The translations under genes and the position numbers were made by a program. From the NCBI GenBank assembly GCA_033782935.1, contig JAWQEG010001415.1, positions 49,101 to 113,100 of the forward strand: a stretch of 64,000 nt of DNA, given 5' to 3'. Below are positions 25,881 through 35,300 of the stretch, in pieces (the first letter of the stretch is position 1; the number at the start of each line of letters is the position of its first letter). Source of the stretch: Petrolisthes cinctipes (Eukaryota; Arthropoda; Malacostraca; Decapoda; Porcellanidae). Under the pieces are notes generated by a model. That model saw nothing but the letters and a program-made list of their open reading frames with translations. It ran no database searches and was not told where the DNA came from.

Positions 25881-26210
25881 AAACCGGAATACAAGTGTGT
25901 GAAATAGTGAAATACCTCTGAACTGTGTGTGTGTACCAAATAGTCTAGTTATTTGCTCACCTCTGGACTTACGTGTGTGTATGTGTAGAAACCGGAGTAA
26001 AAGTGTGTGTGAAATAATGGAATACCTCTGGACTGTGTGTGTACCAGATAGTCTTGTTATTTGCTCACCTCTGGACTTGTGTGATGGGTATAATCTCTCT
26101 GCCTTCTGTGCAAACCTTCCAGCTTTATCTCTGTTCCCTTCTTGGAAATATTTCTGGGCTAAATTGAAGCATTTCTCAGCTTCATCTTTATTTCCGTCGT
26201 GTACTACCAT
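6537..26210 (-). CDS. DNAJB12: DNAJB12/DNAJB14-type ER membrane J-protein, complete, 6 coding exons, 401 aa
   Basis: Class B Hsp40 of the ER membrane. The family's J domain faces the cytosol and recruits Hsc70 for folding and ER-associated degradation of membrane proteins. Exons: 26210-26069, 23691-23311, 22784-22647, 17246-16976, 7137-6974, 6646-6537. They total 1206 bases, all in frame with GT-AG borders. Visible parts: N-terminal KDEAEKC...ERLYPS helical segment (1-47), Gly-rich linker (about 67-87), J domain (about 131-196) with CKDYYEILG and the catalytic HPD at 160-162, [14 protein letters not shown] motif, one membrane segment (about 279-299, [20 protein letters not shown]), YSLSP, and a C-terminal DUF1977-like domain ending [12 protein letters not shown]. 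Length and domain order match the family. Introns 1, 3 and 4 are packed with mobile elements. DNAJB12 and DNAJB14 are vertebrate paralogues and cannot be told apart here. Confidence 0.94.
6974..7137 (-). CDS. DNAJB12: DNAJB12/14 coding exon 5, DUF1977-like domain
   Basis: It encodes [20 protein letters not shown], then [20 protein letters not shown] and [10 protein letters not shown], matching YYV...YTGSSLKTVERNVEDDYIANLRNNCWKEK of the family. Acceptor TGACAG; donor GTATGT, chosen because it restores frame with exon 6. The preceding intron is 9.8 kb. Confidence 0.92.
7495..9205 (-). mobile_element. LTR retrotransposon remnant (Ty3/gypsy-like), gag region with flanking direct repeats
   Basis: Two diverged direct repeats sharing GTTGCCTCAACAC and TTAGGTTCCT (7505-7565 and 9130-9200) flank minus-strand gag-like sequence. 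Just inside the 9.1-kb copy, minus-strand TTGGCACCCAAC looks like a tRNA primer-binding site. Gag pieces are a charged N-terminal helix (about 9042-8890), then segments at 8864-8673 and 8604-8155 of capsid/SCAN-like character with a Gln/Arg-rich tail. A degenerate protease-like patch lies at 8336-7758. Stops and frameshifts break it, and no polymerase or integrase is present. It lies in DNAJB12/14 intron 4, same orientation as the host gene. Confidence 0.65.
9206..10790. other. Intron 4 sequence without recognised element
   Basis: AT-rich intronic sequence. The only structure noted is a short tandem duplication around 10415-10490, with two ACTCAGATATC copies about 40 bases apart. Confidence 0.4.
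10830..11350 (-). pseudogene. LINE reverse-transcriptase fragment
   Basis: Minus-strand reading gives [15 protein letters not shown], an [17 protein letters not shown] block (degenerate YRPISLL motif), then [15 protein letters not shown] (motif A with its aspartate) and FTNGVP (start of motif B). These are ordered motifs of a non-LTR retrotransposon RT, perhaps of the jockey/I group. Stops after the motif A region and loss of the YADD box show that it is dead. It lies in DNAJB12/14 intron 4. Confidence 0.75.
11460..11482 (+). repeat. Short (TAG)n microsatellite
   Basis: Tandem AGT/TAG trinucleotides, about seven units, within intron 4 of the J-protein gene. Confidence 0.8.
12128..12445 (-). 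mobile_element. Truncated copy of the 461-bp TA-flanked MITE
   Basis: It is nearly identical, inverted, to 19788-20105. The intact end, GCCGACTG at 12438-12445, abuts TA at 12446-12447. The other end is lost: similarity stops near 12128. The intact end is inserted in a tandem-repeat unit of the pogo-like fossil that continues at 12448. Confidence 0.85.
12446..14218 (+). pseudogene. Pogo-like transposase C-terminal fossil with PHD-like zinc-finger motif, interrupted at 12574-13508
   Basis: Outside the interruption it reads two repeats of PHVT.S.QTDDPPQ.VPN (12448-12573), a third diverged repeat from 13511, then a conserved-looking segment [21 protein letters not shown] Lys-rich coiled stretch (about 13880-13990) follows, and a Cys/His cluster at about 14050-14215 (CTGCGREW...[17 protein letters not shown]...YYCDTC), ending in TAA at 14216-14218. 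Lys-rich tails and a C-terminal PHD-like finger occur in pogo/CENP-B-type transposases. Stops occur at 13694 and 14000. The DDE domain is not visible. Confidence 0.5.
12574..13508. mobile_element. TA-flanked DNA element (935 bp) inserted in the pogo-like fossil
   Basis: Inverted ends of about 26 bases: left CACTCTCCCAAAAAACTATC, right complement CACTCTCCCAAAAAAGTATC, both followed by GGCATT. Both ends are bounded by TA (12572-12573 and 13509-13510). Removing it rejoins the peptide repeat of the host fossil. No transposase is recognised inside, so it is a non-autonomous Tc1/mariner-superfamily candidate. Confidence 0.75.
14270..14435 (+). repeat. Three-copy diverged tandem repeat
   Basis: Units of about 65 bases share GAAGTACCTGTTTATT and GCTCAATTT. 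They lie directly 3' of the pogo-like fossil and could be part of its non-coding end. Confidence 0.6.
14880..15075. other. GGCAAAATT-rich stretch, possible terminal region of the pogo-like fossil
   Basis: Several GGCAAAA/TTTTGCC words occur, and GGCAAAATTATT appears inverted here (near 15062) and at about 12034, on the far side of the fossil. This could mark the ends of the original transposon. Confidence 0.3.
15455..16363 (+). mobile_element. Internally deleted Tigger (pogo) element, 909 bp
   Basis: The terminal inverted repeats are CACCTCGGTCTCATATAGAA on the left and CATCTCGGTCTCGTATAGAA on the right complement. Both are flanked by TA (15453-15454 and 16364-16365). At 15934 an ATG opens [20 protein letters not shown] and on to RKEKGEGN, the start of the pogo/CENP-B-type N-terminal helix-turn-helix. 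It then runs straight into a Pro/Thr/Ser-rich tail. Most of the transposase is missing, so this is a deletion derivative on the way to a MITE. It lies in DNAJB12/14 intron 4. Confidence 0.85.
16976..17246 (-). CDS. DNAJB12: DNAJB12/14 coding exon 4, FFGGG motif and membrane anchor
   Basis: It encodes [20 protein letters not shown], an Arg/His-rich spacer, and the hydrophobic segment [20 protein letters not shown]. It ends DPTYSLSPT. The family motif [16 protein letters not shown] and the single transmembrane helix are both present. Acceptor CACCAG, donor GTTAAT, phase 2 out. Confidence 0.94.
17591..17659. mobile_element. 69-bp TA-flanked hairpin element
   Basis: The arms are CAGTCATGGCACATAGTCCT and, from the right complement, CAGTCGCGGCACATAGTCCT, both continuing TTGA, with about 20 loop bases. 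TA flanks at 17589-17590 and 17660-17661. It is small enough to fold like a microRNA precursor. It lies in DNAJB12/14 intron 3. Confidence 0.8.
18559..18929. mobile_element. 371-bp foldback element
   Basis: Long imperfect inverted repeat with arms of about 170 bases. The left arm opens GTTTCATGGTGCC and has GGTAAACACTTTGTT, AGTGTGAGTGTGT-like and TTTTTCTAACA words. The complement of the right arm repeats these in order. The centre is near 18745. No coding content and no clear target duplication. It lies in intron 3 of the J-protein gene. Confidence 0.75.
19390..19585 (-). other. Unassigned open segment in DNAJB12/14 intron 3
   Basis: A 196-base segment lies between a CTTGCAG acceptor and a GTCAGG donor. 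It is open in two frames. One is strongly hydrophobic and membrane-like ([20 protein letters not shown] onward). The other reads [20 protein letters not shown] then [20 protein letters not shown]. Its length is not a multiple of three, so it cannot be a frame-preserving cassette of the host gene. I recognise neither reading. It may be an alternative terminal exon, a nested relic, or chance. Confidence 0.2.
19788..20248. mobile_element. 461-bp MITE with perfect TA-flanked terminal inverted repeats
   Basis: Both ends read CAGTCGGCAAAAAAAGTTTC inward, followed by GTTACCA. TA flanks at 19786-19787 and 20249-20250. Non-coding, GC-rich at one side. It is the intact copy of the element truncated at 12128-12445. 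The CAGTCGG ends and TA target fit the pogo/Tigger branch of Tc1/mariner. Confidence 0.92.
22209..22368. mobile_element. 160-bp TA-flanked MITE
   Basis: The inverted ends are identical for 16 bases (CAGTCACGAGCACTAA) with TA at 22207-22208 and 22369-22370. The interior is AT-rich and non-coding. It lies in DNAJB12/14 intron 3. Confidence 0.88.
22647..22784 (-). CDS. DNAJB12: DNAJB12/14 coding exon 3, end of J domain and His-rich spacer
   Basis: It encodes [20 protein letters not shown] then [14 protein letters not shown] and HHDFTRGYE. These match helix 4 of the J domain (AYAVLSNPEKRKQYDQFG) and the HGDFHRGFE segment that follows. Acceptor AACAG, donor GTAAGT, phase 1. Confidence 0.93.
23311..23691 (-). 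CDS. DNAJB12: DNAJB12/14 coding exon 2, Gly-rich linker and most of the J domain
   Basis: It begins [11 protein letters not shown] after TTTCCAG and passes through a glycine-rich stretch ([17 protein letters not shown]). It then reads [32 protein letters not shown] and [23 protein letters not shown] is intact at residues 160-162. Donor GTGAGG, phase 1 at both ends. Confidence 0.95.
24384..25517 (+). mobile_element. Harbinger/ISL2EU-like DNA element, 1134 bp, with a Myb/SANT-like relic
   Basis: The inverted ends share GATGCACGAAAGACCTTAG (left at about 24392, right complement at 25507-25489). Short CCTTAG/CTAAGG words are repeated in the sub-terminal zones, as in PIF/Harbinger-type elements. 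AC at 24382-24383 and 25518-25519 is a possible two-base target duplication. From 24781 the plus strand reads [20 protein letters not shown] then ITEWKKRE, resembling the Myb/SANT-like DNA-binding partner of these elements, soon broken by stops. It sits in DNAJB12/14 intron 1, inside an older repeat whose remainder is at 25518-25572. Confidence 0.75.
25518..25572 (-). repeat. Fragment of the GTGTTGCCAG repeat family
   Basis: CCTAGCCAGATCTGGCAACA and the bases on either side match the complement of 50840-50895. It is the flank into which the Harbinger-like element inserted. Confidence 0.7.
25583..26085. repeat. Minisatellite in DNAJB12/14 intron 1 that includes the exon 1 splice donor
   Basis: Irregular units of roughly 100-300 bases contain CTCTGGACTTGTG, GTGAAATACCTC, AAACCGGAGTA and (GT)n tracts (25779-25803, 25852-25878). 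The real exon 1 end with its GTGAGC donor (26069/26068) is copied at 25961/25960 and 25668/25667. The GTGTACCAAATAGTCT-type downstream bases are copied too. Retained on the minus strand, the array stays open to 25656, extending exon 1 by over 130 His/Thr-rich codons. Confidence 0.85.
26069..26210 (-). CDS. DNAJB12: DNAJB12/14 coding exon 1 (residues 1-47 plus one base)
   Basis: It starts [20 protein letters not shown] and reaches [12 protein letters not shown], matching the N-terminal NKDEAERC...KAQRLYP of the family. The ATG at 26210-26208 is the only in-frame start that gives the family N-terminus, in context CCACCATGG. The donor GTGAGC lies inside a minisatellite that repeats this junction. 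Confidence 0.9.
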
Positions 26211-27079
26211 GGTGGACCTTGGGCTGGTGGTGTATTTTCAGTTGTAAACACGGGGCCAGGGAACTTATAATATGAAAGACAAGACATGATTGGTTAGTTT
26301 TGACAAATCATTGCTAGAGTGGTAGAAATGGACCAATCAGAGGCCACCTTACAAGTTTATAAGACAGTCAGAGTCACCTAGTGACAAAAACTGACAATTC
26401 CAACATAATCAGCTGATGAAAACCTGCCAAATGTAAAGTCACCTAATATTATAACTCTTAGAATTTTTGTTTCATTGGCATAGTCATGAGAAAAAATTAT
26501 TTTTACAGATTTTTTATTTTTCCTATTATGGATTTTGATGGCTGGATAAACACTGGAATAAATAAAAATAAGTTTTCTGTAAAGCTGAAATTCAGGACAA
26601 ACTATGTTAAACTATCATGCAAAAAACGGAGACTTGTTCTCTCTCATGATATTACTGCGATTATCATTGTTTACATATATTTACTCATTAATTTCCCACC
26701 AAGTATCAAATAACGTCATGGCCTTTAACGGCAACATTCCCCAGAGTGTTGGGGCTTGTACTAAAGGTAAATAAAGAACTTTGAATAGGAATAGGCTACG
26801 TCGCTATGAACTTTTTTTTTTTTTCAGAGGTCTAATTCCACCAAGAGCAATTAATCTGTGACCATGACGTACTCGTTTGATATGATGGGTAGCTTAAGTG
26901 GGAGACTAATTCTTTATAATTTTAATATTACTGTCATGGGAAAAGAATCAAGCGTTGCTTGAGCCTTACCAATTATTCCTTCGGATCCTTCCCTTGGGCT
27001 TCGAGACTACTACCCAGTACCCACCAACTGATCATTTTATAGTCAACTTGGATTGCAAAACAATCCCTATCTCTTTACA
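26211..27079. other. Upstream region of DNAJB12/14
   Basis: It presumably holds the 5' UTR and promoter. I see no TATA box or motif that I can defend. A poly-T run lies at about 26812-26824. The rest is AT-rich. Confidence 0.35.
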
Positions 27080-27400
27080 AACTTTTACAACCACATCTTG
27101 ACAACATCTTATCTACCCTCTGTAAACTTGCCAGCTTTACAATCACATCTTATCTATCCTTTATAAACCAGCCAGATTTACAATCACATCTTATCTACCC
27201 TCTATATACCTTCCAGCTTTACAATCACATCTTATCTACCCTCTATATACCTGCCAGCTTTACAATCACGTCTTATCTACCCTCTATATACCTGCCAGCT
27301 TTACAATCACATCTTACCTACCCTCTGCAAACCCTCCCTTTACAGTCACATATCTAACTACCTTCTGAAAACAACCTTTACAATAACATCTTCCCTACAA
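27080..27400. repeat. Minisatellite, about 41-bp unit
   Basis: Around six to seven units share CAGCTTTACAATCACATCTT followed by ATCTACCCTCTATATACC, best preserved between 27175 and 27330 and degraded at both sides. Confidence 0.85.
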
Positions 27401-27474
27401 TCACAAATTACATTAACTCTGAAGAAACGGTAAATTTACAGAGGGTTCACTATATTGTATATTTTAGTATCATT

Positions 27475-27735
27475 ACCCACTATTGTGGACCATTCTAACA
27501 CACTTTTCATCTATGGTGTTTATCTCGGAGATGTCCCGTTTTCGAGATATGCCCCGTTTTACAAACATAATTTTGATTAGTCTGACCTAACCTGACCTGA
27601 CCTAACCTAGACCACAGCAGACTACCAGGACCTAACCTGGGCAAGCTACCGGGATATAACCGGTGTAAACTATCATAAAGTGACTGGGGCAAATGCCTGG
27701 GACCTAGCTGGATGTGGTAACACTGCGCAAGACTA
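27475..27735 (-). repeat. Reverse copy of the GTGTTGCCAG repeat family
   Basis: GACCTAACCTAGACCACAGC, AGACTACC, CCTAACCTGGGCAA and GACCATTCTAA align to the complement of 50850-51090 and of its tandem partner at 51180-51400. Confidence 0.8.
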
Positions 27736-28988
27736 GCCAGAAACCCAGTTATTTTGTAATACCAAAATAATACTGTATTGCCTTATATTCAAATCCTCGT
27801 CTACAAATTTGAGTTACTGTACTGTACTGTCAATTATAATACTGATGAATGGTGTTGAGGGCATTTACTGTATATAGGCCTATATATTTCACAGGTACTG
27901 TACTGTTAACTAAAAAAAATGACATTTTTGTGACGGGAAAATTGGATGTTAGATGAAGATTTAAAATGATTTATTTATTATTGGTAATTTTTCTTACCTT
28001 ACCCCGGACTTATTCTGGACATTCGTTGTGTTGGCCCAACGGTCTTCAGTAGAGGTTTAATCTATCCCCTTATTCCAACTTCCATCAACAATTAATTTAT
28101 TTATAGGGTTCGTTTTCGTTATATATGCATTATAATACTGTAGTAGTAGCAGAATTGTAAGGTTACGGAAAACAACCAATTTACAATTACTTTACTATAT
28201 TTATTAAATTCAGTCAAACACCAACAATAATTAATAAAACAATTAATAATCTAATTCCACACGCATACACTTACACACTAATTGAATGATAGCTAGCTAA
28301 TATCGCAGTAAATCGAGAATAATGGTACTCGTTTTTCTTCAACAGTCTCGTAACGGTCTTCGCTGATCTCGCTAACCTCCTCAGGTGTTCTCCTGCGATT
28401 TTTCTTATGATTTTCTCACAGAATTCTTTCGATAATCTTACGTTAAGTCCAATGATTAAGCAAGTCTAACACTGTAATTAATTATCTATTAGGTGCTATT
28501 TCAAGACCTTCCTACTCAATTACTTTAATTAATATTCAAATCCAAACTAACACTGAGATGAGTTCGGAATATCTGAAACTTAAAGACCGCTTCATAGACT
28601 TTAGTTAAAGAATGTCCTCACACCTGTTGAAATTTTCAATGTCAATACACACCGTATCACTTGTAATCCTTACCTTAGGTACGAGATAGACTTTAAGGCA
28701 AGCCTCCACCGGCCTCGTAGGACACCGGCTCCTCTCCTCTTACCTTAATTATCAACCAATCGTCTGCTGCAACCGGTTAAAAAATAACCCTGAAGCCTTG
28801 TGAATATTGGTAGTTTACCAAGCCTATTCAACTTCTGGTTATCTCTTCGTCGAGATAAGAGAGAGCAAGGACGAGCAAATACGTGTTGATGTTCACTCGT
28901 ATAGATGTGAGGCTGAACTGAGGCTGTACGGCTGCTAGCGTTAAGTATCATTCCGCCACTCCACAGCTGGCGGCCTGTCTGGCGAGCG
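27736..28988. other. Intergenic sequence, mixed composition
   Basis: AT-rich to 28300, then a CpG-containing stretch (28300-28990) with no ORF that I recognise. It could be 5' LINE sequence belonging to the fragment that follows. Confidence 0.35.
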
Positions 28989-29219
28989 ATGTACGGCGCC
29001 GAAATGTTCGAATGCGTTACACTGACTATCTCAACATCCGATGCCTATCCGGGATGCAACACAGCACCCCATTCTATTAAACACATTATTGCAGACTGCA
29101 ACGCACACAACCACACTCGCCAACAACACAACATACACTCTCTGAGGGCATTGTGGGAAGGCCCAGTTCAGGCAATGGCCTTCCTCAGGAGCTCGGGGCT
29201 GCTCGGCCAGACAGCTTGA
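28989..29219 (+). pseudogene. LINE ORF2 C-terminal fragment
   Basis: The plus strand reads a CNTAPHSIKHIIADC block, then HSLRALWEGPVQAMAFLRSS GLL and a stop. The spaced Cys...H..H...C pattern, followed by LWE.PV.A..FLR..GLL, is typical of the zinc-knuckle-like end after the RT or RNase H region of arthropod LINEs. One expected cysteine is replaced and no upstream RT is attached. Confidence 0.6.
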
Positions 29220-30879
29220 GGAACTTCAACATCATCATCTTATACTATTATACACGTCAGTCATACATGCAATTTCAATTCACGACTCATAAATAATTTC
29301 CCACAATTCTCCACTTCATGATACGTATGTAATTCAAGGAATTCATCTTACTCGGCATAATTAATTCCTTCGCTAATAATCGTACGAGCGGGGAATACGG
29401 ATGAGTCGACAGTTGAGAAAGGAAGCTCGGTGTGCTTTCAAAATTGTACTGCCTTGTACCCCGATACTGTACAGCTAACTAGCTAACTTAGCCAGTGGAA
29501 AATACGACTCCATCTGGCTTAAAGAAGCCCTATTCTCTATGCTACGACATTATTATTATTATGCCACGAGCATCGTCTCATGACAATCTGTAAAATATAT
29601 TGTATACTATATAGTCATGGCTTACACCCTGATATAGTGATGGAGCTTGGGGAGCTCAAATGATAATCTTATTGCTGATTGTGTCTGGGTAGTCTGCCTA
29701 TCCATCCCAAAGGGGCGTCCCTATGACGTGAACCAGACATCCAGAGCCTGCGAAATGGGGGAGGGTTGGCTAGTGATTTATTAAAAGAGTACTTTTAGAA
29801 TAGTTACATTAGTTACATAGTTACATTAGGATATTCATATGCAGTTTTACATAATGCTTAAGTAGCTTTTAATATCATCCTTTCAGTTATATCACCATTA
29901 ACAAACAAATCAATAAAAAAGTAATCACATGAACTTCAGTAGTCACTTTACCTTTCTGAGTGCATATACAGATCTATACAGTACAGTACAAAAAATTCCA
30001 TGCATTTGGATCTTAATTAATAATGTATGGCAATGGGTGCACTGTTGGAAGTCATTTGATATATCTATATATATATACAGTGTACAAAAATGATAAATGA
30101 TGTGAAAATGCAAGTTAATTAAACTTAATACCTGTACTGTATTAGTGAATTGTGCATAACATTATGTGAAACAATGAGACTCACTCTTATACAGTACATT
30201 TAAAACCCTTTTGTTCCCTCGAAAGTTGTCAATAATATTGAGCAAAAGTAAATAAAAACAGAGTACTGTATCTGGCCTTCATTATTCAATATTATTCCAC
30301 CACACCAACTGCACACAAGGTATTAACTTCTATGTGGCTACACTGTACACATAAACAAATACTGCCTAACATCATCTGAGGTGCATATATATATTACCAG
30401 AGACAGCCAAACACTACTATGGTTGGAACTGAAATATTCACAGACAGACAGAGACCATCTTTGTAGCAATCTGTTGGTTGGTCCGGTGATATTATGGTGA
30501 TGGGTTGATATTGTCTGCAATCACTCGAATATTTTTAGCAGTTCCCATACATGGTTTCAGAAATTTGGCATACGATAAATGCCTTCTCTTGATATTTACA
30601 AAATAGCTCTTAGCTTTCTTTAGTATTACTGTACTGTACATGCTTCATTCAAAGAGCTCTGAAACATAATTCAAGCACAAACACTGTCCATCTTCAAACA
30701 CCATTGTTGGGAACTGGGGATTTCCAATTTACCTCAACATTTATACTTAGAAATACCCAGTTCCAAACAACCATAATATACCATAACGTTAAGTTTTCTA
30801 TAGGATTACAAAAATTGGTAAGATTACATAGACTCAAATTAAAAAAATTCTGTATCTTAGCATGATGGCAGTGGAAGAG
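29220..30879. other. Intergenic AT-rich sequence
   Basis: No gene was recognised. Short (TA)n near 30062-30076 and ACTGTACTG pentamer clusters (29465, 29979, 30625) are the only structures seen. Confidence 0.4.
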
Positions 30880-31061
30880 ATGAATTCATGTACATTAACC
30901 ACTAATGTAGCTAGAGGTGCATTATTTCTATTTGTTTTAGATGTTCTGGGATTTTCAGAACATTTCCAGAAAACTGGAGACACTTCTGCTGTGGCCACCC
31001 CCTTGAGGGGAGTTCCCGGAGGGAGCAAGGCGTCAGAGCTATAGATAGATAGATAGATAGT
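30880..31061 (+). repeat. Possible SINE or LINE 3' end with (ATAG)n tail
   Basis: A GC-richer block ending GGGAGCAAGGCGTCAGAGC runs directly into (TAGA)n at 31040-31060. A unique-looking body followed by a simple tetranucleotide tail is the layout of many retroposon 3' ends. Only one copy is visible in the window. Confidence 0.35.
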
Positions 31062-31225
31062 TTTCCAGAACTCATCAAATGTTTATATGGGGTTTGCATG
31101 ATACCAGGGCCATGTTCACTTAGTACAGTGTTACATTATTTTTTAACAAACTTACTACACATCATTATGGGAATATCTAGGAATGCTTCCAATGTTGGTT
31201 GAGAGATAGTTTGCCTCACTATTGG

Positions 31226-31252
31226 AAAAAAAAAAAAAAAAAAAAAAAAAAA
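31226..31252 (+). repeat. Poly-A tract
   Basis: About 27 A residues. The minus-strand ORF across it is an artefact of poly-Phe. Confidence 0.95.
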
Positions 31253-31337
31253 CATGATGGTAACAATGTATGATATCATGTACCGTTTAAGTATGGGTCC
31301 TGCTATAGAATTTTCTGCGACAAAGTACTGTAATGTA

Positions 31338-31583
31338 CAGTCGGGGAATAAAGTATCTGAACACCAGTGGTGGCTTCTAGCAACAACCCTAAAAGTAAAC
31401 ACGTTATCGGTAGTCAATATTCACGAATGACTCCATGGCATTACCTGATACTGTGATACATTGACCGGTCAAAGACTATAATACAAACGATACTCTTCCA
31501 TTCATAAATTCTGTCTACTAGTGATGTGTTTACTTTTAAGAATGTTGCCAGATGCCCCCAGTTGTGTTCAGATACTCTGTTTG
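31338..31583. mobile_element. 246-bp TA-flanked foldback MITE
   Basis: Imperfect arms of about 75 bases share AGTATCTGAACAC, CAACA/GCAACA and AAAAGTAAACAC in order when the right arm is complemented. TA flanks at 31336-31337 and 31584-31585. Confidence 0.8.
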
Positions 31584-32200
31584 TACATACTGTACTACAG
31601 TACTTATAGAAGAATACTAGTTCTTATGTATAGCTAACCACAAATGTAGAGTTAGTGAAAATATTTCCCAACTCTGTCTCTGATTCCAGACATTTTAAAA
31701 TCATAACTCTCCAACTCAGGATTTCAGATGAAGTTAATACTGTACAAACAATTTGTCAACAGAAATAACGTATCTTAAGAATATTATCAATTCCAATTAT
31801 ATTAATATTTGTGTACTGTATTTATAACAGCCAGAGTCAGAGTTGTGAGAAATTTACTGATTCAAACACCGACTCTGATTACACCCCAAAACTTATGATT
31901 CCACGACCAACTGCAAATATTTTTTTGTTATTATGGCTTGAACAATATGTGTGTTTTGTAAATGCATATTTCTTTGCTAAAATCACATATAAATGTTATG
32001 TGAAAAAACTCTACTAAGTGAAAGTGTCCTTGGAAACATATACCACAGCCTGCAGTAATCACATAAAAATGAACCAGTATGGTACTGTACCTGACATTCA
32101 CCTTTGTTGTGTGCTATAGTAAGGGGTTTTAAGGAATACAATACTGTACCTAAAAAGCAGAGAGAGGAAACTTAGCCTGAAGTGCAAGTTACACTCACTA

Positions 32201-32370
32201 AAAGTGCCCCCACATTAAAACTGAACACAAACCATATAATATTTTCTGAAGCACATTGATTATCAGTTGGGAAGGAAAAGCTCACTATTGCTTGTGCACC
32301 AGATGATATCAATTTCTTCTCCATTGGTTGTTTTTATAAGTTTGTGTTCAGCTCCAATGTGAAAGCACCC
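32201..32370. mobile_element. 170-bp MITE with GGTGCTTTCACA-type ends
   Basis: The left end AGTGCCCCCACATTAAAACT and the right-end complement GGTGCTTTCACATTGGAGCT both run on into GAACACAAAC. Bounded by TA or TTA. Such ends are common in hAT or Harbinger MITEs, so the superfamily is uncertain. Confidence 0.65.
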
Positions 32371-35300
32371 TATGATAATTATATTCTGGTCTTACTAAAC
32401 AAAGACTTGAATAAATAAATAAGTGATCCAGACAAATGGTAATTGTGAAATTGTGATTGTCATTAATAAAAATTTGACCTGGATGTCAGCCCATGATGAC
32501 CAACTGCTTGGCACATGAACGAAGCATTAGTTCTATATGTTGCTAATAAAAATATACCTTTAATCTTTTTACTTATAGTTATAAATAGTAACTCATACAA
32601 TATTCTGTTAAATATAAGTACAACACTATAACTTATATACATACAGTATCTGTATACTACAACAGTATATTGTTTCCTAAGAGTAGCTGTGGTATGGGAA
32701 CACAGAACTCTTCATTGTTCTTCTGGGATATGACAGTCTTCAAAAATAGTGCATGGATTTTAGGAAGATTTTTAAGTCCCACAGGTGTGGCCACACAACA
32801 CAGGACAGTTTCTAATAAGCACAGTAATATTACAGGACATGTGAGGTACATCATGGTTGCAAGAGGGTAAGATGAGCTCTGCGGCTCAAAATTGCAAAAC
32901 AGCGACAATATAGGCTCCTTCTCAGATATGATGGTGCCTTTCAATTACATGCTGTCTACATAGTCCTACAACACAAAACAAAGTAAGTACTGTAAGAGAT
33001 GCAACAGGGAAAGTTAGTTCATGATTATACTGAGTGTGTATACAGTATTCAGGAGAGATATTATGAGATACAGACAGAACTCTACAGTACAAGTACAGAC
33101 AAAGGATTGAATATGACATGAAACATTTATGCCTTTTGTTGTAATTCACACTATAACTTCACCTCTAACATTCAAGTGATTCTGTCGTACAAGTATATCC
33201 ATAGTTTTAAGGGTGTGCCACAAAACCGTTTCTCATCAACCTTCCTTTGGTCAAGTTTTGAAAACTAATATTAATAGTGAACATGAGAAAGTATTCAAGG
33301 CTTCATTTTCTGCCTTACCAATTAAACTCTTACTAAAATTTGATAACCAGTACAGAAAACCTTCTGTTCTACATAAATAACTATATGAATTTTTGTGTGT
33401 GGCAATCTTTCTAAATGAAGCTTGACAGAATGAACACTAATGTGACACTATTTAAGACTGATAATCTATTTCTCAGTCAGTCTTACCAGTGAAACAACAC
33501 CACTTAAAAGACACTGACAGAATGGAAAAGGTCCAAAACAATGTACACCATATGCAATAAAAAGTCACAAATTAAATTATGCTAGCATCCATTGGTACAT
33601 TTTTATTAGCCATCTATATTTTCTCCCCCATAACTATTCTTATAGAAATGGCTGTACAGTACAATATTATAGGCGACCCTAAAAGAGGCAGAAAGGTAAG
33701 AAGCCGAGTCCCATCCCTGCAACATGATTTATAATTACACAGGGGAATGGTCAGTTCCACATGTGAAGTACTCCACTAAACACACTGTCTGGATGTCAGT
33801 CAGTGCTTTAATTAATCCTATAGGTGATGCAATAAAATGACACAAAAAAGAAAATGCAGTGCTTGGAGAAAGGAATGCCACGAAGCTTTCCATGAATATA
33901 TTACTATGAATAAATCAGATTGCTTTCCAACATGGGTCATGTATAAACCAACCTGGTGAAATGGGTCTTCCTGCATGCCTCTCTTATGTAAAACACTCGA
34001 GTCTTGGAAGGGGAACGTTATTCATAAAGTTTTGAAACATTCAATAAGTTATGCAAGTCAAAACTCTCTCGTTTCGGAGAAATCGTAACCCTACAATGTG
34101 CATACATCACGAGTCCCTGATTTTTACATTATGAAACATCAAACTAAATTATCCTTTGCCTTATAACATTCCCTAACTCCCAGAGTCTCAGCTAATATAA
34201 GAGAAAGTACTCAACCTGTCTTATATATAATTAATTTCTGCTCTCAAAAGCAATTACCAACAAATAAGGAAGATAAAATCAAATACAGGTACATTTTATG
34301 TTTTTGTATCCAAATATAAGTTAGTAATGTAAAGTTTATCTTTCATTATGTGATTAATAACAAACATACAGTATCATAAAAAAAAATTACATCTGCTATA
34401 TTACTGTACTGTACTATACATCAAACTAATTAGTGTTGATATTCATATATTACATTGAAATCTATTTCATAATTTATTTTAAATTGATCTTAATGTAAAA
34501 TTCTATGATAAATGGAGAAAAAATGATAATGAACGATGATAATGATGAACCCTTTAAATAGATGTACTGCAAATTAGTTAATATATACAATGTTAAACTT
34601 GCAAAAAGATGTATTATGCTTCTTGTAAGTCATATTTCAGAATATGATGACCAACTGCTTGGTCATGACCAACATTTATGAATAATCTGTTATGCAGTCA
34701 ATGGTTACCAGGGACAGGGTAAGAAATTTGTGCAATCACTTATGTAAATTGTCCAATAAAAAAACAAAAACATTATACAGTAATTTTAATTTCATGAGGG
34801 TAATACTTAAATAACTTCAAAATTAAAGCTGAATTCCATAATAATATCCAGAGAATCTAAGGGTGTCAGACTATCATCTCCTTGCAATATCATAATACTG
34901 AAGTACTATTGTACATTGATAAGTTTACAGTGAGTTACCTTTTGTCACTCAAGTTACTCTCCTCACCTCATCAAAGTGCTTAGCTTTCTCTACGTAATCC
35001 AACAACTCTACTGTGTGCTAAAGGTCGAATTTAAGTAACAAAATATTCTGTCAACATTCCACTGTTGCCACTGACTTGAGCATGTTCCAGCAACTTCTAA
35101 GGCCTGAATGTCAGAATGAGATTTGGGCTGGAGATTTGGCTTGCCACAGTGTTAATGCTAAACCTGTCAGGCTTCAGAAGAAAACAACATGCTAATAAGA
35201 GTCTTGAAAAAAGAAAAAGAAAAAAAAAGGAAAAAAAAAAGAGAGTTGTAAATCTCCTTACACAATAATTATATTTCACTAGTTTTGTCACATGTCAGAA

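Noticed and set aside
25656..26210. 184-codon ORF as a separate protein
   Set aside because: Only the first 47 codons match the J-protein family. The rest is minisatellite after a conserved splice donor.
32657..32944. 95-codon minus-strand ORF with hydrophobic start between the two genes
   Set aside because: No recognisable family, no splice structure and no compositional shift from its surroundings.
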